The notes: generated by a model not told the origin, from the letters alone. A DNA stretch of 64,000 nt from Pterobdella sp. o SKG-2022 (GCA_964035795.1 OZ038321.1:8449446-8513445), one strand, 5' to 3'; positions 46,582 through 58,957 are shown, numbered from the stretch's first letter. Program-made: numbers and translations.

Positions 46582-49415
46582 TTATGACTGGGGATGTTTA
46601 TGGTATAAGTGAGTTTTCAAAAGTTTGCGAAAGTTCATGAAAGAAGGCAATGAGCGCAAGTTAGAAGGAAGTGAATTCCACAGACGCGGAGCCTGGTGAG
46701 AAAAAAAGCGACTAGTAAACAAGCCTGAAGAAACAGGTTGATGAAGCTGGAAACTAGAGTGCAAGGATCTGAGTGGTTGACGTGTGTGTCTGATTGACAA
46801 AAGATCAAAAACATAAGCAGGTTGTTCAAGCTTGAAAGTGCATGCAATGAGCCAAAGTAATTTAAACTTGCATCTTTGGGAGACAGGTAGCCAGTATAAA
46901 CGATCAAGACAGTCGCTGGAAGAGCTTAAATAATTAGCTTGAAGAACCGTCTTGGCCGCGTGGTTTTGGAGGGCTTGAAGTTTGCATAAAAGATAGCTTG
47001 GCTGCCCGCAAAGGAGAGAATTACAGTAGTCCAATCTGGAAAGAACTAGTGAGATAAAGAGGGCATTAGCAGTGGAAAGAGGTAAGAATTTGCGTACTTG
47101 TTTTATGGCATAAATATGGAAATTGGAAGATTGGATTATTTGAGAAATAAAGTGAGCAAAGTTCAAATTTGAATCTAAGGTGACACCTAAGATTTTGAGC
47201 TTGGAAGATAAAGGAAGTGTGGTGCCGTCAAGGGTTACCACAGAAGGGAGATTGTATTTTGCTAAAAGACGAGAGCTGCCGACAAACATCACCTCACTCT
47301 TTGTAAGGTTTAGTTTCAGTTGGCTTTGGGAAAACCAGGAGTTTAGAGCGGAAAGACAACTGGATAATTTAAGGAGAGTGGGGTTAGGATCTGGGTGAGA
47401 GACTCCGGTGAAAAGAGTGATGTCAACAGCGAACTGGTGAAAAAGCAAGACGTGCTGTACAATAATGCTACACATGGGTGATGTATAAAGAGAAAAGAGG
47501 ATTGGTCCCAAAACGGAGCCCTGCGGCACGCCTGAGTTGAGTGATATAAGAGAAGAGAAATTGTCCATTTTAACGAACTGAGAACGTTGAGAGAGGTAAG
47601 AGCGAAACCAAGAAAGAGCGAGATCAGAAATATTGAAGTGTCTTTTCAAAATATCAATTAAGATATTGTGATCGAGAGTGTCAAAAGCAGCAGAAAGGTC
47701 TAGCGAAACCAAAACGGCCGCATGTACAATAGCGCAGATGTTGCGAAGACTGTCAGTGATACGAAGAGTGTGGTTTCTGTTGAGTGGTGCTTGCGATATG
47801 CTGATTGGAAAGGATTGAAATTAGGAGATGATGAAACGTGAGAAGTTATTCTAGAAAGAACGAGTCTTTCGATAATTTTTGAAATGGTGCTCAAGTTAGA
47901 AATAGGGCGGTAGTTCCAAGGAATGGTAGGGTCCAAATTGCCTTTCTTAAGCAAATGGAGAACTTGTGCTGTTTAAAGGAGGCGGGGAATATTGTTTGTG
48001 AAAAAGAAAAATTGTTAAGTTTGGGAATTATTGGAGCAAAGAGGTAAGAAAAGCGATGTGGGAATTAAGTCTAATGATTTGTTGGGTAAAGAGCGAATTA
48101 GCCTCTTCACTTCTTCAATACTGACAAATAAAAAATAAGAGAGTGGTGTTCGATTGTCTGGTAGAATAGGGTCTGTGCAGCGCAAAATGGACGTTGGCAA
48201 AGATTTGTGAATAAGAGCGATTTTCTCTTTAAAAAAGTTACTAAAGGTATTCATAAGATTGATAGCTTCTGAAGAGCTGCGTAGCGGAGAAGGAAGAAAT
48301 CTATGTAGGATGGAGTTGGCAGTTTTCCAAAAAACTTTCGAGTTTGGTTTGACAGATGCAAGCATGTTGTTAAAATAATCAGTACGGGATTTAAAGATGA
48401 GAGCGCGAGCAGTCTTCCGAGATTCCTTGAGGGCAGCAAAAAGACTGGCTGGAACAGGCTTGGATGACCTTGACGATAAGAAAATTTTTCCCTCAAATTT
48501 TCGTCTTTTTCTTTTGGCGGCAATGGCGTCAGTGGATAGTTTGTGATGGGAGTGACTGCTGGGACGAATGATGTGGGTGCGAAAAGGGGCATGGTGGTCG
48601 ATAAGTGATTGAAAAGAGTTGTTCATTGTTGTGAGAAACTCTTCAACTGGAACATCAGAAAGGTTAGTTAGTGTATTATGGATATGTCTGAAATCTTTCT
48701 CGAAGACAGCATCATCAAAGTTTTCAAAGAAGGGGGAAATTACAATGCGAGGGGGAAGGGGAGGAGAAGCGAGGTTAAGACTGCATAACATAAGATAGTG
48801 ATCGGAGTCAAAAGTTTTTCTGCCGATTTCTTGTATGAAATGACTGTTAGGTTTTGGAGTAATGATGAGGTCAAAGAAGTTACCAAGTCTGTGGGTGGGG
48901 AAGTCTATGTGCTGGACCAGCTCGAGTTCACGTAAAAGAGCACTAAGCGGGTTGTCATGAGACGTACAATATAGGATGTTGAAATCACCAGCCAATATAA
49001 AATTTGAAGAAAGAGAATAAAGGAAATAGAGATGAGACGTGAGCTCGCAGATAAAATTGCCGGTGTTTGGATGACGATAGATCACAGATAGAAACAAACA
49101 GTGTGACGAAAAAGACACTTTGGCTGTCAATGATTCAAAAGAAGAGTGAGACGGGGTTTTAATGGCATCCAATCTAATGGAGTTTCTGAAAATTACAGAA
49201 ATACTTCCACCTCGTTTACCAATGGATCGGTGTGAGTGCAAGACATGAAAGCCATGAGGCACAATGTCATATTTTGTGACATTGTCTGCGTTTTCAGGAA
49301 TCCAAGTTTCCGTCAAAGCAATAATGTCAAGTTTAAGAGAAAGGATAGTATCGAGTATAATAGAAGATTTACTACGAGTAGACCTAGGATTGAGGAGAGC
49401 AAATTTAGTAGACAA
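46582..49415 (-). pseudogene. LINE ORF2 (AP endonuclease + reverse transcriptase), broken
   Basis: The N-terminal part (49415 to 48015) is an AP-type endonuclease with LNPRSTRSKSS, ALTETW, AGDFNIL and SDHYLM motifs. The middle (47954 to 47700) has NYRPISNLSTISKIIERLV and QSAYRKHHSTETT. The C-terminal part (47712 to 46582) has the RT core SLDLSAAFDTLDHN, GVPQGSVLGP and KILGVTLD, then LWNSLPSNLR. Shifts near 48040, 47971 and 47767 break the frame. The usual YADD box reads FAVD (47422-47433), which removes one catalytic aspartate. The protein would not be functional. Confidence 0.88.
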
Positions 49416-49451
49416 AGGTACATTGGGGACTTTAGGATGAAAGGCTGACCG

Positions 49452-50878
49452 TCATTCCCAAGCCATACGTCCCATCTTGAGTCGCACTTGTTGTCTATAA
49501 AGGCGACAAAAAAAGGATTTTGTGACGTGGTCATGGCAAGAGCGCTTTGATTTGAAGCATGAAACACAAAAGGAAGGAGAGGTTTTAGGGCAGTTGTCAG
49601 TCGAATGGTCTTTGCCGCAGTGCTCACATACTCTAGGATTTTGGTTTTTAGATATGTTATGACCATAAGTCTGACAATTCAGACATCTAGTTGGATGGAT
49701 GCGAGAGTGGAAAGGGAATCTACCAAAAGGGAGATGTAAATTCTTGGACTTGTTCAGCATGGAGTAAACATTGCTTGGAACTTGGATAAGCCAGTCACGA
49801 GTAGAAGGGTTTTGTGCGTTGAGCCTGTGCCTAAAGGCACGGAAAGCGCTGGGATTAACAGATGGAAAAAGGAGATTGAAAGAGGTTCCAAGATTCTCAT
49901 TAGTAACCCAAGTCGGTAGACCCAAGACGGTGATTGTTGGATTCAAAAGAACTGGGTCGTGGAGGCGTATGTTGGGAAGAAAAGAAAGGAAAAGTTTGGC
50001 ATCCTTGAGTGAATCAGCAGAGTCAGCTTCCCAGACAACAGCATCAGTAGACTCTCGAACATGCTTAGGAAAAGATATAAAGGCTTTTTGTGAAAAGTTG
50101 ATGGACGAAATCAATCTCTTGCACAATTCCATAGGAGTCTCACCTGTGGTTGAGATAACTTTGGTGGAATATTTAATAATGGGTGGGGTTTTTTTAATAG
50201 AAGGGATTTTATGTTGGATGGAGAGGAGTGAGTGTAAAATTTTGTTAGTGGATGGATGAGAGAGGGTGTGCATGTTTTTTGATTTGACAATAGTGCTGTA
50301 AGTAGGTTGAGATAAGTTAGTAGTAAGAATAGATCTGGTTGAATTGGTTGGTGTGAATGATTCTAGGAAAATTAATGATGGAAAATTATTAATTGAACTA
50401 ATAGATGAAGTGGTTGTAGAAGCAGAAAGTGAAGAGATTGCAGATGTCTTGCTTGTAGATGAAGTTGTTGAAGCTGAGGTTGATGAAGATGAAGTAGTAA
50501 TAGGAGATGAAATAGTCGAAGAGGTGGCTGAAGATGAACTAACGAAGAAGTGGTTGGAGATGAACTAGTCGAAGAGGTGGTTCAAGATGAACTAGTTGAG
50601 AAAAAGGTGGTAGCTGGAGGAAATGTAGAAGGAGAAGTAATTGAAAGAGATGGAGTGGTCGAACAGAATGATAAAGATAAAGTGGTGGAGAAAGTATGGA
50701 TTGCTGATTGAGATGTTGAAGATGTAGTCGTCTTCGGTTTTCGCCCTCTTTTTTTGGGAACCGAGGGTTCCTCAGACTTTAAAAAGTCGAAGACATTGCT
50801 ACGTAATGTGCTGAGCGCTTTCTGAATACTATCAATTTCGGAAATAATATTTGTGATGGCGGACATTTTATCGACCAT
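49452..50878 (-). pseudogene. LINE ORF1 (gag-like, zinc knuckles), broken
   Basis: The N-terminal part starts at MVDKMSAITNI and carries a basic KKRGRKPK patch, then a long Ser/Thr repeat region. The C-terminal part (50273 to 49452) ends with cysteine/histidine knuckles: CLNCQTYGH, CEHCGKDHSTDNC and CVSCFKSKRSC. This is the nucleic-acid-binding arrangement of LINE ORF1 proteins. In the Ser/Thr repeats there is an in-frame TGA near 50582 and a one-base shift near 50535, so the two halves are no longer one frame. The first knuckle appears to have lost its last Cys. Confidence 0.8.
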
Positions 50879-50949
50879 AGATTTATAATAAATTTCATGT
50901 ATATAGTTATAACAATAACTTTTGAAAAAAATTTTCAAAATTCAAATTA

Positions 50950-53900
50950 TTTTATGTAAATTGAACAATTTTTCACAAAAGTAAAAACTATATTCAAAAA
51001 AATAAATATAAATAAAGAAAAACTATTTGAATCTACAACTATTATTTTGCCAGTATTTCTGTAGGAGCGTGTTTTGACTCAACTAAAAAAAATTCTTTTC
51101 TAAATAAAATTTTTTGCCTTCGACCACTTTAAAGAATGTTTTAGATCGAAAAATTTAAATCATTCGCAGCAGAACGAGCTCATCAACAAACGACCTGCGA
51201 AAAATGGTTAAAGTCAACATGATCAATTCTCTTTTGAAAAAAAACAAGGAAAAACACTTTTATCAAAAGTCCGATGAAACATACATGAAATATGAAATGC
51301 TTTCAAAAGTGAAGGATAGTCAATTTTTTTGGCTTATTTTATGTCAGAAGAGGAAATTGCTCGATGTTGAATAAATACGCTGAAAAAAAGTAATTGTGTT
51401 GAAAAATAATAAAACGGCGTTGGAAAAAAATTGATAAAAATTTGAATTTTTAAATCGGAACGAGGTTGACAAAACAAGTAGAAAACTGGAATTTAAAGTT
51501 TTAAAAATATGAACCTATATGAAAACATTTTAAAACTGTTTAAAAATGAATTGTTTGAATTATTTTGAACATTTAAAATTCATTTGCTTAGATGGGTTTT
51601 CACACGCAGTATTGAAATTTATAAAAAAGAAAAAAACAACAAACTTTTGAAGTTTTTTTCGGACTTTTCTACTATTAGGTCTCATCAAGAGAAATGAATT
51701 ATATTAGTAATATAAATTAACAATTCTCCAGAATTTCAACGTTCCACTCTGTTAGCTTTCGATCAGAGCACTTCCATTGATTTTGGTCTGTTGGATTGCT
51801 CTCTTTTGACACGTTGGTACAAGTCATTTTGACAGAAAAGATATTAGCACTATCAATTTTCAGTGTGGGTTTAATTTTCAATACAATTTTATGTTTAATT
51901 CTCCATGCATCGTTTTGAAAACGCTTGAAGAAGAGAAGACTAATAACATCTATAAAAATGAAATGCTTTTTGAATTTAACAAAATATAATTGGCAATTAA
52001 TTAGTTCTTTACAATGTAAAACTTCGTGCCTTTTACTTCTAGTGTTTTAGGCGCTTTTAATGGCAATATTGAGGAAACTTTTCAACAGCAAGTTGAGAGG
52101 AAATAAAGCCACAATTGTAATATTAAAAACTTTTATTATTATATCACTCAGTTTTTCAATCTACCATGGAAACCAAGAAGATACTTGGTTTCTGGTATTT
52201 CATTCTATGCTTTCATGAATTAACAACTGAAATTGAAATTGAAAACCTACTAATATTCTTTTTTGCTTAAAGTATGGCAATTAACATACTCCAAAAGCTC
52301 TCGCTTCAATATATTAATAAAGGTTCTAGTACTTGATAAATTTTTTTGTGTTTTATTCGAATTCACTTTTATATAAATATTCCAAAAACATTTCAGTATA
52401 TTTTCAAAATATTTTTTTTAAAAAAACAAGCTTAAATAATGTATGAAATGTTTTGAAATGTTCTAAATACACTCGTTTGATTGTGCTAGTGTAAAATCAT
52501 TATGTACTGTTCTGAAATAATTTTATTGTCGGCAAAAGCATGTGCTTAGCCTTATCATACAAGTTTAAGATGAAGTTATTAAAGTTGGTGGTTTCAATAC
52601 TGGCTCAAGTGAAACAAATTTGTATTATTACGCGAATAAAAACACATTCATTAAAATAAAATTGGTATTATGAAATAAAAATAAATTTTTCTATTATCTC
52701 AGAATTCATAACTAAAAGAATAAATTTTCTAGATTTAATGGTTTGACACTCATATTAAAAGCTTTGAAAGTATAGTATATTAATGAAAAATACTCAACAA
52801 AATACTTGAAACTGACACATCAAAAAGAACTTTTTCATAAAACGAATGAAACTAGACGAAAAATATCGAAATTAAAAAAAAAATTGAAAAATGATATTAT
52901 TGTAGGTTTCTAAATGATTTATTGCTCACATAAGCAATAACGTTGGAAGTGTTCTCACCATTAACAGCATCTGTTTTCACCTCTGAGACTAAACCAGAAG
53001 ATTCATTTTGCGCTATGAATTAAGAAAAACAGGTGTTTTAACAAACAAAAGTTTAAGAATGAAAATGATTTTTCACTGATGAAACAGCATATGCTGATCG
53101 AGAAAGAGTATGAAACCCGAACAAAACAGCACAAGTCTAACACAAGTTGCTTGGTGATGTCACTCCAACTGGCATGCTCACTAGTCCACACTTGATAGGA
53201 GCCAGTTGAAAAATATCTGAAGTTCATTGAAGAGAGGGAATATTCATTATAAAAAAATGACAAAAAAGTCATGAAAAATCATGTTTATAGAATTTCGATT
53301 AAGGATTCAAATTAATGACTTGCTATTATAAGAATCTCCCTAAACTCTTCAAACCATATTCACGAATTGCTTTTTAAAATAATTATTTTATTTCAAATTG
53401 CAACCTTTGTTTTTTTTAACTTTATTTATTTTTAAATATTAATACAACATAAATTTTATCACAACCCATTTAAAACCCTTCACTTTGAAGCATGGACCGC
53501 CATTGGCTGATACACAAAATGAACGGCCACTGGGCGTTCATTTATTCAGGTTGAATGTTTCAGTTAATTTCAGTTTTATTTAATTAAACCAAACTGGAGT
53601 TGTAATAAATTGAGTTATTTTAATGGGCAAAACCCAATAAAGTTGAAGTAGTTGATTTGATTCAATCAATTCAAATTTAAAAGGAGCAAGTGAAGTTAGA
53701 ATGAATCCATGTAAAGTAGAGCAAGTCTCCACTACATTCTACTTAGGTCGACGTTTTAATGATAAAGCTGAAACTCTTTGAGATTTCAATGGTTTTCCTT
53801 GAATATATTAGAATATTCAATAAAAAATTCATGTGAATATTTTGAAAAATTTCTATGCGGATTCTTGTTTGTTAGTTATTCAAGATTAGTTATTATTTTT

Positions 53901-55850
53901 ATAATTATTTTTTCTTCAAGAAAAAGGATTTTCACAGAAACAATTTATTTAAAGAAAAATTGGGTTTCAATGAGTGAAACCTTATCATAAAACTCAAGCT
54001 TAATAAACAAAACGAAAAAGTGTTGAATAAAAAGATGCATACGATATCTCTAAAAGATGTCTCATATTTACTTAATTATTTTCATTTATTTATTCAATGT
54101 TTTTAGTTGCTTTATTATCATTCATATGGTTTTTTTTATTAATTCATTTAGCAAATTACAATTATAATTTTGCTTGGAAAATTTTTTTATGAATGTTTTA
54201 AAGAGTTAGAAAAACTTCTTACGCAGCAACTAAGGAAACAAGAATCACAGATCTAAAGAACTTAATGATGGGTGAAAAAGTGCATTCATTATGTTTCACT
54301 GTTATTAAATGCTGAAAACGCTGTCAAACTTAAACTTAAAAAAACAATTTAAATTTCAGAAACAGTCAGTGATAGAACTGAAAAAAAAATTTAAAATAAA
54401 AAATATTAAATAATATTATTTTAAAAAATTTGATAATGAGATTTAAAAAAATATAATGAGAATAATAATGGAAATGACTGAAAATAAAGATTGTTCAAAA
54501 TGACCGTTATTGTAACTAAAAAGCTTTTTTCAGTTTTAGGAAGTTAATTTTAGAAATCATAGTTGTTTAATGTATTCTTCACCGATGTAAACTGCAAAAT
54601 AATACAAATTTGTGACATAACAAGGATACAATTTATCTAGTTATGCTTCTCTCACAAGCAATCATTTCACATACTGAAAAAATATCCAAAATGGTTCAAC
54701 TTACCAAAAGTGATGCATTATACTATCTATAATCTGGACCCAAAAAAACATGTAAGACAAAAAATAATTTTACTCACTAAAAAACAGTTTTATAAAGATA
54801 AATTAGTTAAAAGATTAGAGTGAAAGAAAATCATAGTTTCTGCAGCGAACCTAGTTTGCATACCCGCCTTACAAGTGAACTAATAATAATAATAGTCCTA
54901 AACTTCACAAATCATGCCGGAGAACATTAGTGGTTAGTAAAGCATTTAAAAAAGTGCTTGGATGACAAAAAATTAGAGTGGATAATAAAAGACTTAACAC
55001 CAACACAAAAAAGCAAAAGAGGGTCGTTTCAAACAACTATTGTATTGTTACATGTCTACCACTGCCTTGGAAGTTATAAAAAGCATTAATGACACATAAA
55101 ATCTACTTATATAAATATCGAATGAAAAAACTTTTTGCAGTTTCATTTTATTCCACGAAGCTTTTCGTAAGATGAACTTATATCATCTAATAAAGATACA
55201 AATATAAGAACGTTACTGCCAAAAAAACCTACTTCTCAAAGTGGTATAGACAACTTTTTCTGAAAAATCGGAAGAAATGCATAAAAAGAATCCGAAAAAC
55301 AAGCCATCAGTTCAACGTAATAATAAAAACAAAAACAAAAAAATATATATAACGTGTTAATCAATTCAAAAATCAACATTTTCCACATTCGAAATATCAA
55401 GTCTTAAAATCTGAGAATATATAAATTTTGATGAGCAGAAATGCTCGAGAAACATTCTATCAGATTACAACTTACATAACTACATTATAATGGCCATCAA
55501 TCGCCACCAATACTTCTCTTATGCACTTCAAAGAACCATTGATTCTTTTCAAGCTTCTCATTGATTTGTATAAAGTAATAAGAAAGAGTTCAAGTTTGTA
55601 TTTTTGTTATGTGGGATTTATTATGACCAAACTAACAAAAAAAACTATAATTTGTAAGTTGTTCGAGACATTCAAGACATTTTTATGAAATGTGGAAAAC
55701 TTTGGAACAAAAATATATCATTTTATATCAAAGAAAGACTTTGATTCAGTATAGTTTTTTCAAAAAGCATCTTTTCGAAACATTTGAAAAAATACTAAAA
55801 GTTGAAATATACGAATACAAGACTCAAAAACCCCTTAACCTAGTCTTATA
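50950..55850. other. AT-rich stretch with few candidate exons
   Basis: Only the exon-like pieces at 52958-53200 stand out. A less AT-rich patch at 51720-51840 (reading LLAFDQSTSIDFGLLDCSLL with stops around it) and another at 53480-53560 could be relics, but neither shows a recognisable motif. Confidence 0.4.
52958..53200 (-). CDS. Two candidate exons of an unknown minus-strand gene
   Basis: Segment 52962 to about 53013 has a TTCATAG acceptor and G|GTGAGA donor and reads QNESSGLVSEVKTDAVN. Segment about 53145-53195 follows a CTATCAAG acceptor and reads CGLVSMPVGVTSPSNL before AACTT|GTGTTA. The latter faintly recalls the N-terminal CxxPLGM motif of discoidin domains, but too little is visible. 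Both are short, and a chance match to splice signals is possible. Confidence 0.25.
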
Positions 55851-56663
55851 GGGTTTTCAATTCAATTCAAAATCTTTGCAATTGACTTCCAAATCACAAA
55901 ATCATTGTATTTGCTTACAAAATTTTTGCAATTGAATACCAAATTTCAAAATAAAATTAATTAAAACTAAATTAAGTTTGATTATTCAAAAAATAAACGA
56001 AATTTTGTTTTCTTAGTATTCGTGGTGCCAGACACTCGTCCACAGAACTTGTTTACGTATCTCACATTGAAAAAATTTCGAAAGGCTCAAAATTTGTTGT
56101 ATACGTTTTGTAGACAGAAATATTTTTTGACTTATTCGAAGTTGCTTCGCTGACATCTTACTCATACTAACTAGGCGAATCAGCTTACTTGTGGTTTGGA
56201 GGGGATATTTTTCCTTCTCTTATGGCGTTTCTATACTCTTCAGATGACTTTAAAAGTTTTAAAACAGCACTTTATGGCACTTGAGAGTTTTATCAGTTTT
56301 ATCAAACTGCAAATATATTTATAAAATTGTCAAAATATTTGATTATATATATATATTTTATATATATATAATCAAATATATTATACTAAGAACACGGTAC
56401 TTGGTACTTTTCAGAGAGAAGCTCAAGATACCCAAAAAAAAATTTCTTTTTCGGTTTTTTTTATTTCAATTTAAAAAATTTATTTTGAATTTGAAAAATA
56501 AATTTTTTACAAAATTTCGATTATTTTTTGAATAATCAAACTTAATTTTTTTTAATTAATTTTTTTTTGAAATTTGGTAATCAATTGGAAAAATTTTGTA
56601 AGCAAATGCAATGATTTGGTGCGAAAATACAAAAATTTGGGAGTCAATTGCAAAAATTTGGTA
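55851..56663. mobile_element. Non-autonomous DNA element with long (about 150 bp) inverted repeats
   Basis: The left arm (about 55868-56012) and right arm (about 56508-56663) are near-complementary over roughly 145 bp. Shared blocks include GCAATTGACT, TTTGCTTACAAAATTTT, ACCAAATTTCAAAA and AAGTTTGATTATTCAAAAAA. The roughly 500-bp centre encodes nothing recognisable and contains an AT palindrome at 56340-56377. The left end (TATAGGGTTTTCAATTC) resembles the left end of the element at 40934. Confidence 0.72.
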
Positions 56664-56896
56664 ACGCTCAGGCAATTGGCTGTGCGGTGGATAACTAATA
56701 GTAATGAAAATATTATTTTATTAGCAATTTAAAACAATAATGAATATTTAAATGCATTTTTATTTCATTTTAATTTTGTTTTATGACTTAGTTACTTAAA
56801 AATATTTGAAATTATCTTAGAACTTTGAAAATTTTTTTGAATAAACTTTTTCTTTAAGAAAAAAATTGTACTAGTTTATTGAGTATTTTCTTAAAT

Positions 56897-58224
56897 AGGT
56901 ATCCACCCAAATCCAGCAGTCTTGGCACCAGAAATATTTGTCCATTGTTTTGCTGAGGGATATTTGTTCGACAATCACATGGAAAAGTCTTGGTAAACAA
57001 ATAATAATTCTTGTAAAGAGCTTTTTACTTTATGGATATTGTGACAAACCACTACACTTAACTGCCATTCTAATCCGTTTAACGTCAACAAGGTGGTGAA
57101 ATTAATTAAAATGTATAAAAATTACTTTACTTACTTAGGGCGGCATACTATTATGTCGAGGAATAGTAGTCGGAGATTTTTGGCAGTCCCGAGTAGACCA
57201 CTGTATTGGAGACATTTTCTTTCAGCTAGTTCCCAAGGTCGCTTGAAGCAGTTTCGTATAACACCCGTCCAGTTTTTTCTCGAAGCTATTTGTAAGGGTC
57301 GAAGTTTCTCACCCGTAATGTATACAAATATAACTTTATAAACCATATAGTCTTTATCCTTCATTGGATCCAATAAAAAAAAACTTTTTTCTTTAAATTT
57401 GGTTTGTAAACTTTTAATAATCAATCACCAAAGTAAATAAAATTTCAAAAAATTATATGAGTATAAATTTCGAAAATACTTGATTAAATTATTTTTAAGC
57501 AAAAACTCTCTCATAAAAAATGTATCATCCAAAAGTATTGTTTGAAAATATAAATGTTGAAAGCTCCTATATTTTTTTTAACTTTTACAATGAAAATGCA
57601 ATAATGAATTCTAAACTCGAACTTGTCGACGCAAAGTGTATGGATTAATATCGTATTTCAAATAACAGGAAATAAGTTGAAAAAGCTTTTCGATTTTCAA
57701 AACGACTTTTCTTAAACACAATTTAAACTGCTCGCTTTCCAATTGACAAAATGCTTGAAAAGTCTAAAAATTTCTACTAAAATATTCAAAAAGAGCCTAA
57801 AAAATGGATTTGAAAATTTGATGTTTCAAACAGTATTTTATCTTGGAAGTTTTTGAAACGAATTTTTAACATTTAAAAACCATACCTTTATTTATGTATC
57901 TTGAAACTGATTAAATTAATTCTTTATGGACTGATATACATATAAAACATTATAAAAAATACATTCAAAGAAACAGCTATGGTTTGAGAACTTTCACCAT
58001 GACAATGCCGCAGAAGAACAGCCTGATGAAGCTCAACTCATCGATAAATATGGTTTGTATGTTTCTCAAATTTACATGAGTCTCACTCGAAAAATTATTA
58101 AAAATTTGAATGTGTTGAAATGTACAGATTATTGAAAAACATCGTTGCTATCAACTTCGAAATAACCATGATGCTTGTGCGCTCTTCAAATGCAAAACGC
58201 ATGAAGTGGTGTTCAGTATACTTT
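56897..58224 (+). CDS. Candidate multi-exon gene, product unknown
   Basis: Three plus-strand segments have coding-like composition and splice signals that agree in phase. 56897-56993 (TTAAATAG acceptor, TG|GTAAAC donor) reads PAVLAPEIFVHCFAEGYLFD. About 57976-58050 (GAAACAG acceptor, ATG|GTTTGT donor) reads YGLRTFTMTMPQKNSLMKLN. 58127 to about 58224 (TACAG acceptor) reads IIEKHRCYQLRNNHDACALF, then CKTHEVVF and a TAA. I do not recognise the product. An alternative frame in the second segment (QLWFENFHHDNAAEEQPDEA) is also open but does not join the first in phase. No upstream exon or start was found. Confidence 0.35.
57131..57341 (-). other. Exon-like segment of higher GC, frame undecided
   Basis: A 200-bp island of markedly higher GC than its flanks. 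The minus strand is open through LRPLQIASRKNWTGVIRNCF and PWELAERKCLQYSGLLGTAK. The plus strand, after a good acceptor (ACTTACTTAG at 57138), is open in two frames, one reading GGILLCRGIVVGDFWQSRVD with a possible AAG|GTCGCT donor near 57237. Composition suggests coding or a recent insertion. I cannot decide the strand or family. Confidence 0.3.
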
Positions 58225-58344
58225 TCATATAATGGAGTTTTAAAGTTTGTGTCAGTTATTTTTCTATATCAAGTTTTGAAAACTTGTTACGTATGAACCC
58301 ACAATTGTAAACCAGATTTTAGCTTTTCCAATTCACAAATTAAA

Positions 58345-58565
58345 TCATCTTCTAACTTTATACAAATTTTTTAATCTTCAACTATTTTTTTGTCAATTTA
58401 TGCAAGGAATTTGTGCATTTGTTGGACAAAAAAAACAGCTTTTAATTTCTGATAATTTTACCCTTATCACAAAACATGTACTAAAATTCTCTCATAAATC
58501 GACGTGAAAAATTGTTGAATATTATTCATAAGCACATTAAGATGTCTCTAAAAAGTTACTTTTTT
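58345..58565. repeat. Dispersed MITE-like repeat, palindromic copy 3
   Basis: The left half (TTTTTTTGTCAATTTATG, AAAAAAAACAGCTTTTAATT, TTACCCTTATCACAAAACAT) follows the 6040 copy. The right half (CATAAATCGACGTGAAAAAT, TTAAGATGTCTCTAAAAAGT) repeats the left end in inverted orientation. The full unit is thus a hairpin of about 220 bp, as expected for a MITE or foldback element. Confidence 0.55.
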
Positions 58566-58957
58566 TAATGATATTTCACAACTAAATTTGCTCTCATGAC
58601 CGATTCTCCTTCAAATTTGAAATTCATTGCATCGACAATTCTGCTCATATCGCGTGCTTTGAGATAGTTCTGATGGGTGATTCATGATGGGGTGTGTAGG
58701 ATGCTTATAGAACTGGAACACTGAAAATATCTGAGAACTGAACGGAGTCTTAAGAAAGATCAGTTGAACTAAGTTGAACTTCTGTCAAAGTCATTTAGTT
58801 TTTAAAGTTGGTTCGTTATAATTTTTTCATGTGAATTATTGTTTTTTCCTTATATTTTAATTAAAGTTCTGACTAGAAGTTGTAAAAAATGTGACATGAA
58901 AAGTTGTGAAATAGTGATGATTGAAAATGCTTTCGATGCCAAAGGTTAAAAGTTCAT

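Larger units (their letters stand above)
46503..50940 (-). mobile_element. Near full-length, inactivated CR1/L2-like non-LTR retrotransposon (LINE)
   Basis: Two reading frames lie head to tail on the minus strand: a gag-like ORF1 with zinc knuckles (50878 to 49452) and an endonuclease plus reverse transcriptase ORF2 (49415 to 46582), separated by 36 bases. The 3' end has a short stem (GCGCCTCTGAAGTAATC, then GCGCTATAAAAATC) and a TTA/ATA microsatellite tail near 46507, typical of CR1/L2-type elements. Domain order, the C-terminal LWNSLPSNLR motif and the tail support the class. Frameshifts, a nonsense codon and a catalytic substitution show it is dead. No target duplication was identified by eye. 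Confidence 0.88.

Noticed and set aside
47180..47398. Plus-strand open frame over the LINE
   Set aside because: It is antisense to the LINE reverse transcriptase, whose motifs are clear on the minus strand.
49771..50568. Plus-strand open frames, one Glu/Asp/Val-rich
   Set aside because: They are mirror frames of LINE ORF1, and the acidic one is antisense to the Ser/Thr repeat.
57093..57424. A confident protein-coding gene on either strand
   Set aside because: Open frames exist on both strands and none matches a known family, so only a low-confidence segment is reported.
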